Shown piece by piece: positions 1 through 7,175 of a stretch of DNA of 32,666 nucleotides (position 1 is its first letter; each line of letters begins with the position of its first letter). The notes below the pieces were generated by a model, which did no database searches, was not told where the DNA came from, and saw only the letters and a list, made by a program, of their open reading frames with translations. Made by a program: the position numbers and the translations under genes. Location: positions 1-32,666 of the forward strand of contig JABDQW010000153.1 in assembly GCA_013042055.1 (NCBI GenBank), read 5' to 3'. The stretch comes from Gammaproteobacteria bacterium. GTDB taxonomy: Bacteria; Pseudomonadota; Gammaproteobacteria; SZUA-229.

Positions 1-58
1 GATTGAGTGGCTGCAGAAACTGATCATCAAGTGTTTTGCCGGGATGGTGCCATGCCAT
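1..58 (-). CDS. HigA-type (XRE) antitoxin, N-terminal fragment cut by window edge
   Basis: Reading the minus strand from an ATG at 58 gives a peptide beginning MAW and continuing HHPGKTLDDQFLQPL, still open at the window edge. HPG-x-x-L-x-x-x-FL-x-PL is the usual N-terminal signature of HigA-family addiction-module antidotes, DNA-binding proteins that neutralise a RelE/HigB-type toxin and repress their own promoter. An in-frame stop lies about 50 nt upstream, so the start is well bounded. Two palindromes that look like operators sit 20-50 nt upstream. HigB toxins usually precede HigA, but no toxin-like ORF is found to the right, so the module may be antitoxin-only or eroded. Only 19 residues are visible, so the family call is inference from one motif. 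Confidence 0.5.
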   Translation of the reverse strand, partial: MAWHHPGKTLDDQFLQPLN

Positions 59-77
59 GTCAGGACTATAACGGACT

Positions 78-106
78 GCGTTATATAACGCAATACGTTA
101 TATAAC
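78..106. promoter_or_regulatory. Twin palindromic operator (GTTATATAAC x2) upstream of the HigA-like ORF
   Basis: GCGTTATATAACGC (78-91) is a perfect 14-nt palindrome, and GTTATATAAC recurs at 97-106. The centres are 17 bp apart, between one and two helical turns. Paired AT-rich palindromes right in front of an antitoxin start fit autoregulatory binding sites. The identity of the binding protein is inferred from position only. Confidence 0.5.
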
Positions 107-238
107 ATGCGCATAGAGTAGAGCTTAGGCCAGCTGCGTTCAACTTTGGACTACGGAAAATTTCATGTACCCAGGGACGCTGAGCAAGCACCAGCTTGTC
201 TTCACGCCCGAAGTGAGAGATGGCCTGCAAACAACATT

Positions 239-254
239 GGCGTTCATTTGCGGA
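239..254 (+). repeat. Solo end of the ATTTGCG-type repeat
   Basis: GGCGTTCATTTGCGGA matches the right terminal repeat of the inverted-repeat element at 2229-2420 (GCGTTCATTTGCGGA). No partner end is seen nearby, so this looks like an isolated remnant. Confidence 0.45.
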
Positions 255-261
255 TCGTAAA

Positions 262-293
262 AACCTCTGCGTCTCCGCGCCTCTGCGGTTAAC
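262..293 (-). repeat. Dispersed repeat, CCGCAGAGGCGCGGAG family, copy 1
   Basis: On the minus strand this reads TTAACCGCAGAGGCGCGGAG followed by ACGCAGAGG, a string of GC-rich units spaced by about 10 nt. Near-identical copies occur at 626-650 (opposite orientation) and 11378-11400. The first two flank the small ORF at 337-546. Confidence 0.55.
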
Positions 294-336
294 AGAATTA
301 TTAAGGTCTCCGCTTGCGGAGGGTGACGAGGTGTCG

Positions 337-546
337 ATGATGGATGTCTGTCCGATTCACTGGCCACGTGCGACCGCGCTGGCAAGCCTGCGTTTACACG
401 ATTTCATGTCAAGCATCCACGAAAAACTATTTGGCTTGCGTCAGGATACCGTGCATAAAGCGTTTTACACGTACCTGGCGGCCTACAAATTACTGATCAT
501 CGTATTCAACTTTGTGCCCTGGCTCGCGTTAATTCTAATGGACTAA
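337..546 (+). CDS. Hypothetical small membrane protein (69 aa), doubtful
   Basis: I do not recognise this ORF. The track starts it at 220, but that start lies before the dispersed repeat at 262-293 and has no clear ribosome site. The ATG pair at 337/340 is preceded by GGAGGGTGACGAGG, a convincing ribosome-binding region. The product would be 69 aa with an amphipathic-looking middle and a C-terminal hydrophobic stretch (LLIIVFNFVPWLALILM) long enough for one membrane span. It lies between inverted copies of a GC-rich repeat, so it could be part of a small mobile unit or a chance ORF. There is no homology support; only the ribosome site and the hydrophobic tail argue for it. Confidence 0.3.
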   Translation: MMDVCPIHWPRATALASLRLHDFMSSIHEKLFGLRQDTVHKAFYTYLAAYKLLIIVFNFVPWLALILMD

Positions 547-625
547 TCACAGCACTGTGACTAGAGTGGACATGATCAGAATGAATCTGAGAGGGGCGGT
601 GCGCCCGTAGTGACGGCATCGCGCT

Positions 626-650
626 TGTTTAACCGCAGAGGCGCGGAGGT
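626..650 (+). repeat. Dispersed repeat, CCGCAGAGGCGCGGAG family, copy 2
   Basis: TGTTTAACCGCAGAGGCGCG continues to GGAGGT. It matches copy 1 at 262-293 in reverse orientation and copy 3 at 11378-11400. It is followed at once by an imperfect hairpin (GTGAATCAAGC / GCTTGAATCAC). Confidence 0.55.
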
Positions 651-674
651 GAATCAAGCTTTTTCAACCAAGGC

Positions 675-702
675 TTGAATCACCGGAAAATGCACATACT
701 AT
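675..702 (+). promoter_or_regulatory. Weak sigma-70-like promoter candidate for the DegP-like gene
   Basis: TTGAAT (675-680) and TACTAT (697-702) are separated by 16 bp, each matching consensus at four of six positions. This would place the transcript start just before the ATG at 732. The match is modest and may be chance. Confidence 0.28.
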
Positions 703-731
703 TCAGAAAAGTGCCATTCGGGAGATCGAGC

Positions 732-2177
732 ATGCACAAATACAGAATTTGTTTCGGGCTGCTGCTGGTCGCGATATTCGCGGTGCCCGCGCAGGCTCAG
801 CAGGGCGGCCTAGAGAACCTGCGTGAGACGGGCAAGGCATTTGCATCGGTGGCCAGGCGGGTTGCACCGTCGGTGGTATACATCGAAGTGGAGAGCAGCC
901 AGGAGAGCGGGACCGTGATGCCGTTCTTCTCGCCATTCACCGACGAGTTTTTCAAGCGGTTTTTCGGTGAGGAGTTCCCAGGAACACCGCGAGAGGATGA
1001 TTCCCGGCCGCAACGCCGTACTGTCAGCCAGGGTTCCGGTTTCGTGTTCTCGTCAAAAAACGGCCTGTTGTCCGACAAAACCTACATCCTTACCAACCAT
1101 CACGTCGTAGAGGGCGCGGAAAAGATCCGTGTCAAGTTCCAAGACGGCCGGCAATTCATTGCGAACATCATAGGTGCCGACCCCAAGTCTGATGTGGCGG
1201 TGATCGAGATCAAGGCTGGCGGTCTGCCCGCCTTGCAATGGGGTGATTCATCCGCGCTCGAAGTTGGAGAGTGGGTGCTCGCGATGGGGAATCCCTTCGG
1301 TCTGAGTCATACGCTGACGGTCGGGGTCGTCAGCGCCAAGGGCCGCACCAGCCTGGGAATCAGCGACTACGAGGATTTCATTCAGACCGATGCCGCGATC
1401 AATCCCGGCAATTCCGGGGGACCGCTGGTGAATCTAGATGGCGAGGTCATCGGTATCAACACCGCGATACTGAGCGGCAGTGGTGGCTACATGGGTGCGG
1501 GTTTCGCGATTCCGAGCAGCCTGGCCCGAAGTATTGCTGAGCAACTGATCGACAGAGGCGAGGTGGTGCGAGGTTATCTGGGTGTCGTTATTCAAGATTT
1601 GACTGCAGAGCTGGCTGAATCTTTCAACATTGACCAGTATCGTGGCGTGCTGGTCGCACAGGTGACCAAAGATTCGCCAGCCGAACAGGCTGGGCTCAAA
1701 GCTGGCGATGTAATCATCAAGTACCAGGGCAAGCCGGTCAAAGACATTGGTCGTTTTCGTAATCGCGTTGCTCTGACACCACCTGGTCGTGACGCATCGC
1801 TGGTCATCATTCGCAACGGCAAGCAGCGAGATATCGCAATCACCATTGGCAAGCTCGGCGATCAGCAAGTGATGGCGAAACCAACCACGGAAACCACCAG
1901 TGAATTGGGGCTGGGCGTGCAGACGCTGACACCAAAGCTGGCTCAACAGTTCGATATGCGGGCCGGCGAGGGTGTTGTCGTGACCCAGGTTGAATCCGGT
2001 TCGGTCGCCGCGATCGCTGGGATTAAACCCGGCGATGTGATCTTGCAAGTGAATCGTAAGCCAGTCGACAGCGCCAAAGCGTTCAATCGTGCTGTGAACG
2101 AGAGCCGTCGTGAAAAGCGCGTATTGTTGTTGATCGCATCCGGTAATATGCAACGTTATGTCGTACTGAACTGGTAG
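732..2177 (+). CDS. degP: DegP/MucD-type periplasmic serine protease (Do family)
   Basis: This HtrA-family serine endoprotease would degrade or refold damaged envelope proteins in the periplasm. The ORF track begins at a TTG (675), but the ATG at 732 has GGGAG seven bases upstream and starts directly with a signal peptide (KYRICFGLLLVAIFAVPAQAQ), giving 481 aa, close to MucD/DegQ length. Numbered from that ATG, the catalytic triad is visible as His124 in TNHHVV, Asp154 in SDVAVIEI and Ser228 in GNSGGPL. Two PDZ domains follow, at roughly 260-370 and 385-480. The gene stands alone, with a terminator right after it. DegP, DegQ and MucD cannot be told apart from this sequence, so the symbol is approximate; the family itself is secure. 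Confidence 0.93.
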   Translation: MHKYRICFGLLLVAIFAVPAQAQQGGLENLRETGKAFASVARRVAPSVVYIEVESSQESGTVMPFFSPFTDEFFKRFFGEEFPGTPREDDSRPQRRTVSQGSGFVFSSKNGLLSDKTYILTNHHVVEGAEKIRVKFQDGRQFIANIIGADPKSDVAVIEIKAGGLPALQWGDSSALEVGEWVLAMGNPFGLSHTLTVGVVSAKGRTSLGISDYEDFIQTDAAINPGNSGGPLVNLDGEVIGINTAILSGSGGYMGAGFAIPSSLARSIAEQLIDRGEVVRGYLGVVIQDLTAELAESFNIDQYRGVLVAQVTKDSPAEQAGLKAGDVIIKYQGKPVKDIGRFRNRVALTPPGRDASLVIIRNGKQRDIAITIGKLGDQQVMAKPTTETTSELGLGVQTLTPKLAQQFDMRAGEGVVVTQVESGSVAAIAGIKPGDVILQVNRKPVDSAKAFNRAVNESRREKRVLLLIASGNMQRYVVLNW

Positions 2178-2187
2178 ATCGCGTGCA

Positions 2188-2227
2188 CCGCACCCTACCT
2201 CAGTTAAACAGTGGTAGGGGCGGTTTT
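2188..2227 (+). terminator. Rho-independent terminator after the DegP-like gene
   Basis: CCGCACCCTACC pairs with GGTAGGGGCGG, an 11-bp stem with one bulged A. The loop is about 13 nt and TTTT follows directly. It begins 10 nt after the stop codon. Confidence 0.65.
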
Positions 2228-2228
2228 G

Positions 2229-2420
2229 GTCCGCAAATGCACGCAAATACCCGCAAATGTTATTGGTAGGTGATCATTGCGATCGTCAGAGAAATATCAT
2301 GCTAAGTATATTCATCTGGGTTTTTGTCTAACAGCATCGTTCCAATGACAACGGTTGGCATCACTGCGTATTCCGCTCTATTTTCAAATAATTAGCGTAT
2401 ATTTGCGTTCATTTGCGGAC
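2229..2420. mobile_element. MITE-like element with 21-bp terminal inverted repeats (type I)
   Basis: The left end GTCCGCAAATGCACGCAAATA (2229-2249) and the reverse complement of the right end (2400-2420) agree at 20 of 21 positions. The 192-bp unit holds no credible ORF. The left end continues as ten-base steps (CCGCAAATGC, ACGCAAATAC, CCGCAAATGT). A solo end of the same kind lies at 239-254. No transposase or clear target duplication is seen, so mobility is inferred from structure. Confidence 0.6.
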
Positions 2421-2470
2421 TAAAAATGCCTGCTACCGGGATCCTGGCGAGTAATGCGGGCAAACCCGAG

Positions 2471-2722
2471 TTAGCCCGGATGTTGCACGAAGGCGGACAT
2501 GCAATGTTGCAGGTTAGCCGGTATTTCAATCAGATGTGCTTCGACTTGCTGGGTAATGTGCGGTTACAGTTTGGCCTATTCGGTTTTACGTGCAAGTTGG
2601 CGTCGCATCTTGAACGATCCCCCTTGATCCATAGCTAAGGCTATGAATCTGCGGGCGATCGTCCAACCTGCTTCGCCAACTTGCCCCTAAAATCCGAATC
2701 CTTCATGCAACATCCGAGTTAG
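2471..2722. mobile_element. MITE-like element with 23-bp terminal inverted repeats (type II)
   Basis: The left end TTAGCCCGGATGTTGCACGAAGG (2471-2493) matches the reverse complement of the right end (2700-2722) at 19 of 23 positions. A further copy of the right end lies at 28054-28076. Inside, 2592-2684 forms a long imperfect palindrome beginning GCAAGTTGGCG and ending CGCCAACTTGC. The 70-aa ORF at 2426-2638 overlaps the element and is not credible. The right end reaches into the stop codon of the neighbouring dehydrogenase gene. Confidence 0.65.
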
Positions 2723-5199
2723 TTTGCTAGCGTGGACCCGCAATCTTCGAGTTGATCGATCCATGCTCTGATCACGGCCAGAGCCTGATCATCCACGATC
2801 GCCGACGCGAGAGGGGGCATACGTTGTACACCGTTATCTTCCATGCGTAACACCAGGACAGACTGGTCTGCATTGCCGGGCGAGACGATCGCTGGATTGA
2901 TTAACCCCAGCGTGTCGCCCAGAGGGGCCGTGTTGCAGATGCCGGCCTCGTCCAGCGGTGTTGCGAAGCGCAAGTCCATGTCGCCGCCTCCCGGTCCGCC
3001 GGGTTGATGACAGTTGGCGCAATTGGCGTGTAGATAACTGCGTGCCCTGAGTTCGGCCGAATAAGCGGTGTTGTCGATCGCGTAGAGCGTCGTCGATTTT
3101 TCGGCATCGCTGAGTGGCCGACTGAGCACTTCGATGCTTTCCAGCGTGATTAACTGATTCGCATCGATGCCAGTGTCTGCATAGTTAAATGACCGGTTCA
3201 GTTGGGCAATCTTAGGCCCTAACGTAAAGCCGGCGATTGGGGTATGGCAAGCGTCGCACTCCGCGCGGCTCGGATAGTGCCATATCTGGCCGTTGATATC
3301 TTTGTCTTTAGCGGTGGCGAGTAATGCGGCTTGCGTTTGCGCGTCGTTCCATTCGTAGCTATAGCCTTTCCAGCCGTGGGGCTGCTGATAGTGCAGTAGC
3401 AGACGGGTCTCGATGATGCGATCATCGAGGTAGAAGTTCTTGCCAAGGATGCTGCCGACGGGTAACTGCAAGCGTCCTTGATCGTCGATATCGATATGGG
3501 TGCCATCTGGAATGGCCATAAAGCGAACTTTGTCGCCATCGTCGGACCAGAGCGGGGCATTGACACTATATGGGATGACGTGGTTTGAAAAACGCGTGGC
3601 ATCACCGGCCTGAAAACAGCCCCAGTCGGAGAGTAACGCGGGTATCTGGCCCGCTTGGCCACCGCTGTCGCCACTGATTTTCAGGATCGACCCTCCCAGA
3701 TCGACCACGTAGATTTCGCCGTCGTGGTCTTCTGCAAACGAGGCGATATTTAAATTGGTATCCATCAGCTCGCTCGGTGCGTATTGGTTTGGCCCGGTTT
3801 GTTGCAGTGCCCAGATCCTCCCGGTCGAAAAATCAGCATATAGATAGCGGCCGCGCAGGAGATCGATATCCGACCCGCGATAGACGTATCCCCCGGTAAC
3901 AGCAAAACCCTGGCTGTGATCGTACTCAGCTAGCGGTAGTATCAGACCTGTTTGATCGCAGCTTGCCGCGTTATAACAATGCATCCCTTCCATGATGTTC
4001 CAGCCAAAATTACCGCCCTTCGAGATCAGGTTGATCTCTTCGTACATGTTCTGGCCAACATCGCCGAGCCAGAGTTCACCGCTGCCACGATCGAAGCTCC
4101 AACGCCAGGGATTACGCAGACCGTAGGCAAAGATCTCCGCTCTGCCGCCACCGCTGACGAACGGATTATCTATCGGAATCGTATAACTGCCCGACGAGCC
4201 ATCCCCGACATCTATGCGTAACATCGAACCCAGCAACGTGTCGGTATTCTGGCCATGCCCGAGTGGGTCCCCGCCAGATCCACCATCACCGAGGCCGATA
4301 TAAAGATAATTGTCTGGGCCGAACGCGATGTGGCCACCATTATGGTTGGCGTAGGGCTGGGCCACGCTCAATATGATCTGCTCAGAGGCAGGGTCCAGTG
4401 CTTGGCCACTGGGATCGAGGTTAAAGCGCGAAATGCGTGATGCCCTGCCGCCAATCTCGCTGGTATAGGACAGGTAGACATAGCCATTGCTGGCGAAGTC
4501 AGGATGGAAGGCCATACCCAGCAGCCCCATTTCGCCCCCGTAGGTCAGTCTGCCATCGTTGATATCGATGAAGCTGGAGACAGTGCTCGCGCCGAAGGCA
4601 TTGGCGAATCGGACCACCTGCCCGGTCTGTTGCACCACGTACCAATGGCTGCTGTTGCCCGGTGCCATCATTATCGCAACGGGTGCCGTCAGGCGCGGCA
4701 GGCTCGGGAATGGATTAACCAGTCTGATGCCGGTGGCCAGCGCCGGTGTCGCCGGGGCGACGCACGCGCTGGCGTTCGTTGGTCTGGACGTCAGACCGCT
4801 GACGCCGCTGGCTTTGAGGTTAACCGTGATGTCCGTTGTGTCCGAGGCGCTGACACCGCCGCTGGTGGCGGTCAGAGCAAGTACATAGCTGCCTATATCG
4901 GAAAAGCTGGCCGTTGTATCTTCGCTATCGGTGTGGCTAAAATTGACCGAGCCGGGGCCGGATATTTTCGTCCAAGCATATGTCGTGTTATCTGTTGCTG
5001 CCAGGCCGTTTGTGGTCACTGTGGCATCAAGTTCGGCCACATCAGTCATTACGATTGTCAGAGCGGCTCCGGCATCGACCTCGACGCGGATCGGGTTAGC
5101 GCCGTCGCCTGCATCGCTGCATGCAACGACCTGTGTCAACAGACCAATCAATGTCAACAGATAGCGGCATGTTGTTGCCTGAAAACCAGATTGCGTCAT
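2719..5199 (-). CDS. PQQ sugar dehydrogenase-like lipoprotein fused to a diheme cytochrome c
   Basis: This 826-aa lipoprotein would oxidise a sugar or related alcohol and pass electrons to its own hemes. The leader ends in a lipobox-like LTQVVAC (Cys27); Ser at +2 suggests the outer membrane. Residues about 30-130 look like a PKD-type beta-sandwich. Residues about 160-515 resemble soluble glucose/sorbosone dehydrogenase six-bladed propellers, with ANHNGGHIAFGPD carrying the conserved His and GLGDGGSGGDP a loop typical of the family. From about residue 525 the chain resembles the HNE_0200/SO2930 diheme cytochrome family, with CDACH (648-652) and CANCH (727-731) and a late RMPP that may give a heme Met ligand. 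The substrate is unknown. The stop codon lies in the end of the adjacent repeat element, so the last residues may have changed. PQQ use is inferred from the fold family. Confidence 0.82.
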   Translation of the reverse strand: MTQSGFQATTCRYLLTLIGLLTQVVACSDAGDGANPIRVEVDAGAALTIVMTDVAELDATVTTNGLAATDNTTYAWTKISGPGSVNFSHTDSEDTTASFSDIGSYVLALTATSGGVSASDTTDITVNLKASGVSGLTSRPTNASACVAPATPALATGIRLVNPFPSLPRLTAPVAIMMAPGNSSHWYVVQQTGQVVRFANAFGASTVSSFIDINDGRLTYGGEMGLLGMAFHPDFASNGYVYLSYTSEIGGRASRISRFNLDPSGQALDPASEQIILSVAQPYANHNGGHIAFGPDNYLYIGLGDGGSGGDPLGHGQNTDTLLGSMLRIDVGDGSSGSYTIPIDNPFVSGGGRAEIFAYGLRNPWRWSFDRGSGELWLGDVGQNMYEEINLISKGGNFGWNIMEGMHCYNAASCDQTGLILPLAEYDHSQGFAVTGGYVYRGSDIDLLRGRYLYADFSTGRIWALQQTGPNQYAPSELMDTNLNIASFAEDHDGEIYVVDLGGSILKISGDSGGQAGQIPALLSDWGCFQAGDATRFSNHVIPYSVNAPLWSDDGDKVRFMAIPDGTHIDIDDQGRLQLPVGSILGKNFYLDDRIIETRLLLHYQQPHGWKGYSYEWNDAQTQAALLATAKDKDINGQIWHYPSRAECDACHTPIAGFTLGPKIAQLNRSFNYADTGIDANQLITLESIEVLSRPLSDAEKSTTLYAIDNTAYSAELRARSYLHANCANCHQPGGPGGGDMDLRFATPLDEAGICNTAPLGDTLGLINPAIVSPGNADQSVLVLRMEDNGVQRMPPLASAIVDDQALAVIRAWIDQLEDCGSTLAN

Positions 5200-5322
5200 G
5201 CTTTATGCCCCGCCTGTTCTCGACCACATGTTACTCGCGTTCTTGCAAATTGTAGGCTAATGTTCTTGTAGCATTTATCTGGCTGGTTTCAGCCATTAGC
5301 AGACGTACGGATGATCCTGCTG

Positions 5323-7089
5323 TCAGCGTTTTGGAATATAAATATCCGTGCAGGTTCCTTCGGCCACTTCGGCGGCGAAGTTGAATGTTTCTGACAGCGT
5401 CGGGTGGGGGTGTACGGTCAGGGCGATGTCTTCGATGTCGGCGCCCATCTCCAGCGCCAGGACAGCCTCGGCGATCAGTTCGCCCGCGTTGGGGCCGACC
5501 ATACCGGCACCGATGATTCTGTGGCTGTCTTTGTCGAACAGCACCTTGGTTACACCCTCGTTACGCCCGTTGCTGAGTGAGCGACCGCTGGCTGCCCACG
5601 GAAACACGCCTTTTTTGTAGTCGATGCCATCGGCTTTGGCCTGCTCCTCGGTGACGCCCATCCAGGCGACTTCAGGGTCGGTATAAGCGACCGATGGAAT
5701 GGTCTTGGCGTCAAAATAGGACTTCATGCCGGCGATGACTTCAGCGGCGGTTTTACCTTCGTGCGTGGCCTTGTGTGCCAGCATTGGCTGGCCGACGATG
5801 TCGCCGATCGCGTAGATGTTATTGACGTTGGTCTGTTGCTGTTTGTTCACCGGAATGAAACCCCGTTCGTCCACGTCCACGCCGGCATTTTCGGCGCCAA
5901 TGTCATGGCCATTGGGGCTGCGTCCGACGGCCAATAATACGCGATCAAAGGTATCGGTTTCCGGCACGCCTTTGCCTTCGAAGCTGACCTTGAGCCCGCT
6001 TTTCAAGCCCTGGATAGCGGTGACCTTGGCATTCAACCAGATGTTCTCGTAGCGTTTCTTCACGCGTTTTTCCAGCGGTCGCACGAGGTCGCGATCACAG
6101 CCCGGAATCAGGCCGGGTGATAACTCGACAATCGATACGCTCGAACCGAGTGCGTCATAAACGGTCGCCATCTCCAGCCCGATAATACCGCCGCCGATGA
6201 CCAGCAATCTTTTAGGGATGTCGGCGAGTTCGAGCGCGCCAGTCGAATCCATCAGGCGTTCGTCTTCGTAGGGCAGACCGGGTATCCGCAACACTTTAGA
6301 ACCGGCCGCGATGATCGCATGATCAAACGAGACCGTCGTCACAGCGCCGCCACTGCTGCTGACCTCGATCGTTGTTGGAGAGCTGAAGCGTCCAACGCCG
6401 GTGACGATGTCGACCTTGCGTTTCTTTGCCAGAGCGGCGAGTCCGCCGGTGAGCTGGCCTATAACCTTGTTTTTGAATGCGGCAAGTTTAGTGAGGTCGA
6501 TGATCGGCTTGCCGAAACTGATGCCGTGCACCGCCATGGTTTCGGCTTCGGTGATGATCTGTGCGCTGTGCAGCAGGGTCTTGGACGGGATGCAGCCTAC
6601 GTTCAGACAGACGCCGCCGATACTGTCGTATTTTTCGATCAGGATGACCTGCTTACCGAGGTCGGCGGCACGAAAGGCTGCCGTATAGCCGCCCGGGCCC
6701 GAGCCCAGCACAACGACTTCAGCGTGGCGGCCGTTGGCAGCGCTTGTCGTGGCTTCTGCTGCCGGCATCGTTTCAGCTTGCGCTGTCGCGGTGTTATCGC
6801 TTTGGATGACCTTCTCTTCCGCGGATTCACCGTTTCCCGCTTCTGCACCGGCCAGTTCCATCGTCAGAATCACATCGCCCTGCGAAACTTTATCATTGAC
6901 CTTGACCCTTACCTCCTTTACCGTGCCGGCCTGAGGTGATGGAATTTCGATGGTGGCTTTGTCGGATTCGAGTGTGATCAACGGGTCTTCGGCGGCAATG
7001 CGATCGCCGGCACTCACCATGACTTCGATGATATCGATATCGCGAAAATCGCCGATGTCGGGGACCTCAACCTTGACTTTCTTGCTCAT
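5323..7089 (-). CDS. lpdA: Dihydrolipoyl dehydrogenase (E3) with N-terminal lipoyl domain
   Basis: This E3 subunit of the pyruvate dehydrogenase complex reoxidises dihydrolipoamide with FAD and NAD+. At 588 aa it is about 115 residues longer than a plain E3, because residues 1-80 form a lipoyl domain with the lipoylated Lys44 in ESDKATIEIPSP. A flexible Ala/Thr/Glu-rich linker follows (about 82-120). FAD-binding VVLGSGPGGYTAA is at about 126-138, the redox cysteines Cys161 and Cys166 lie in GGVCLNVGCIPSK, the second Rossmann motif is VIGGGIIGLEMA, and the C-terminal catalytic HPHPTLSE is present. It is the last gene of aceE-aceF-lpd, separated from aceF by 86 nt that hold a REP-like hairpin. 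Such lipoyl-E3 fusions are known in other proteobacteria, for example Neisseria. Confidence 0.96.
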   Translation of the reverse strand: MSKKVKVEVPDIGDFRDIDIIEVMVSAGDRIAAEDPLITLESDKATIEIPSPQAGTVKEVRVKVNDKVSQGDVILTMELAGAEAGNGESAEEKVIQSDNTATAQAETMPAAEATTSAANGRHAEVVVLGSGPGGYTAAFRAADLGKQVILIEKYDSIGGVCLNVGCIPSKTLLHSAQIITEAETMAVHGISFGKPIIDLTKLAAFKNKVIGQLTGGLAALAKKRKVDIVTGVGRFSSPTTIEVSSSGGAVTTVSFDHAIIAAGSKVLRIPGLPYEDERLMDSTGALELADIPKRLLVIGGGIIGLEMATVYDALGSSVSIVELSPGLIPGCDRDLVRPLEKRVKKRYENIWLNAKVTAIQGLKSGLKVSFEGKGVPETDTFDRVLLAVGRSPNGHDIGAENAGVDVDERGFIPVNKQQQTNVNNIYAIGDIVGQPMLAHKATHEGKTAAEVIAGMKSYFDAKTIPSVAYTDPEVAWMGVTEEQAKADGIDYKKGVFPWAASGRSLSNGRNEGVTKVLFDKDSHRIIGAGMVGPNAGELIAEAVLALEMGADIEDIALTVHPHPTLSETFNFAAEVAEGTCTDIYIPKR

Positions 7090-7110
7090 ATGTCAGTTCC
7101 GATAATTAGG

Positions 7111-7168
7111 TAGGAGCGGCTTCGGCCGCGAACTTACTTGTGATGAGTCGCGGCTGAAGCCGCTCCTG
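7111..7168. repeat. REP-like palindrome between aceF and lpd
   Basis: AGGAGCGGCTTCGGCCGCGA (7112-7131) and TCGCGGCTGAAGCCGCTCCT (7148-7167) pair at 19 of 20 positions around a 16-nt loop. The sequence resembles the GTAGGAGCGGCTTCAGCCGCGA palindromes common in gammaproteobacterial genomes. In the transcript it would form a very stable hairpin and could set the ratio of E3 to E1/E2 by halting RNA decay or transcription. Confidence 0.8.
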
Positions 7169-7175
7169 CGCGTAA

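Noticed and set aside
140-385. 81-aa minus-strand ORF that could have been the missing HigB toxin
   Set aside because: No RelE/HigB motifs, Arg/Ser/Pro-rich, and part of it is the GC-rich dispersed repeat.
1434-2246. 270-aa minus-strand ORF opposite the DegP-like gene
   Set aside because: It lies antisense to clear HtrA motifs, has no family resemblance, and its length follows from the base composition of the true gene.
2229-2260. Ten-base-stepped repeats as a CRISPR array
   Set aside because: Units are only about ten bases with no spacers and no cas genes in the window.
2426-2638. 70-aa plus-strand ORF
   Set aside because: It spans the type II inverted-repeat element including part of its internal palindrome, so its codons are explained by the repeat.
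4504-5271. 255-aa plus-strand ORF opposite the PQQ dehydrogenase gene
   Set aside because: Shadow frame of a real gene, with low-quality Cys/Arg-rich composition and no ribosome site.
5280-5295. TGGCTG/CAGCCA hairpin just after lpd as a terminator
   Set aside because: Only a six-bp stem with no U-run on the minus strand; too weak to list.
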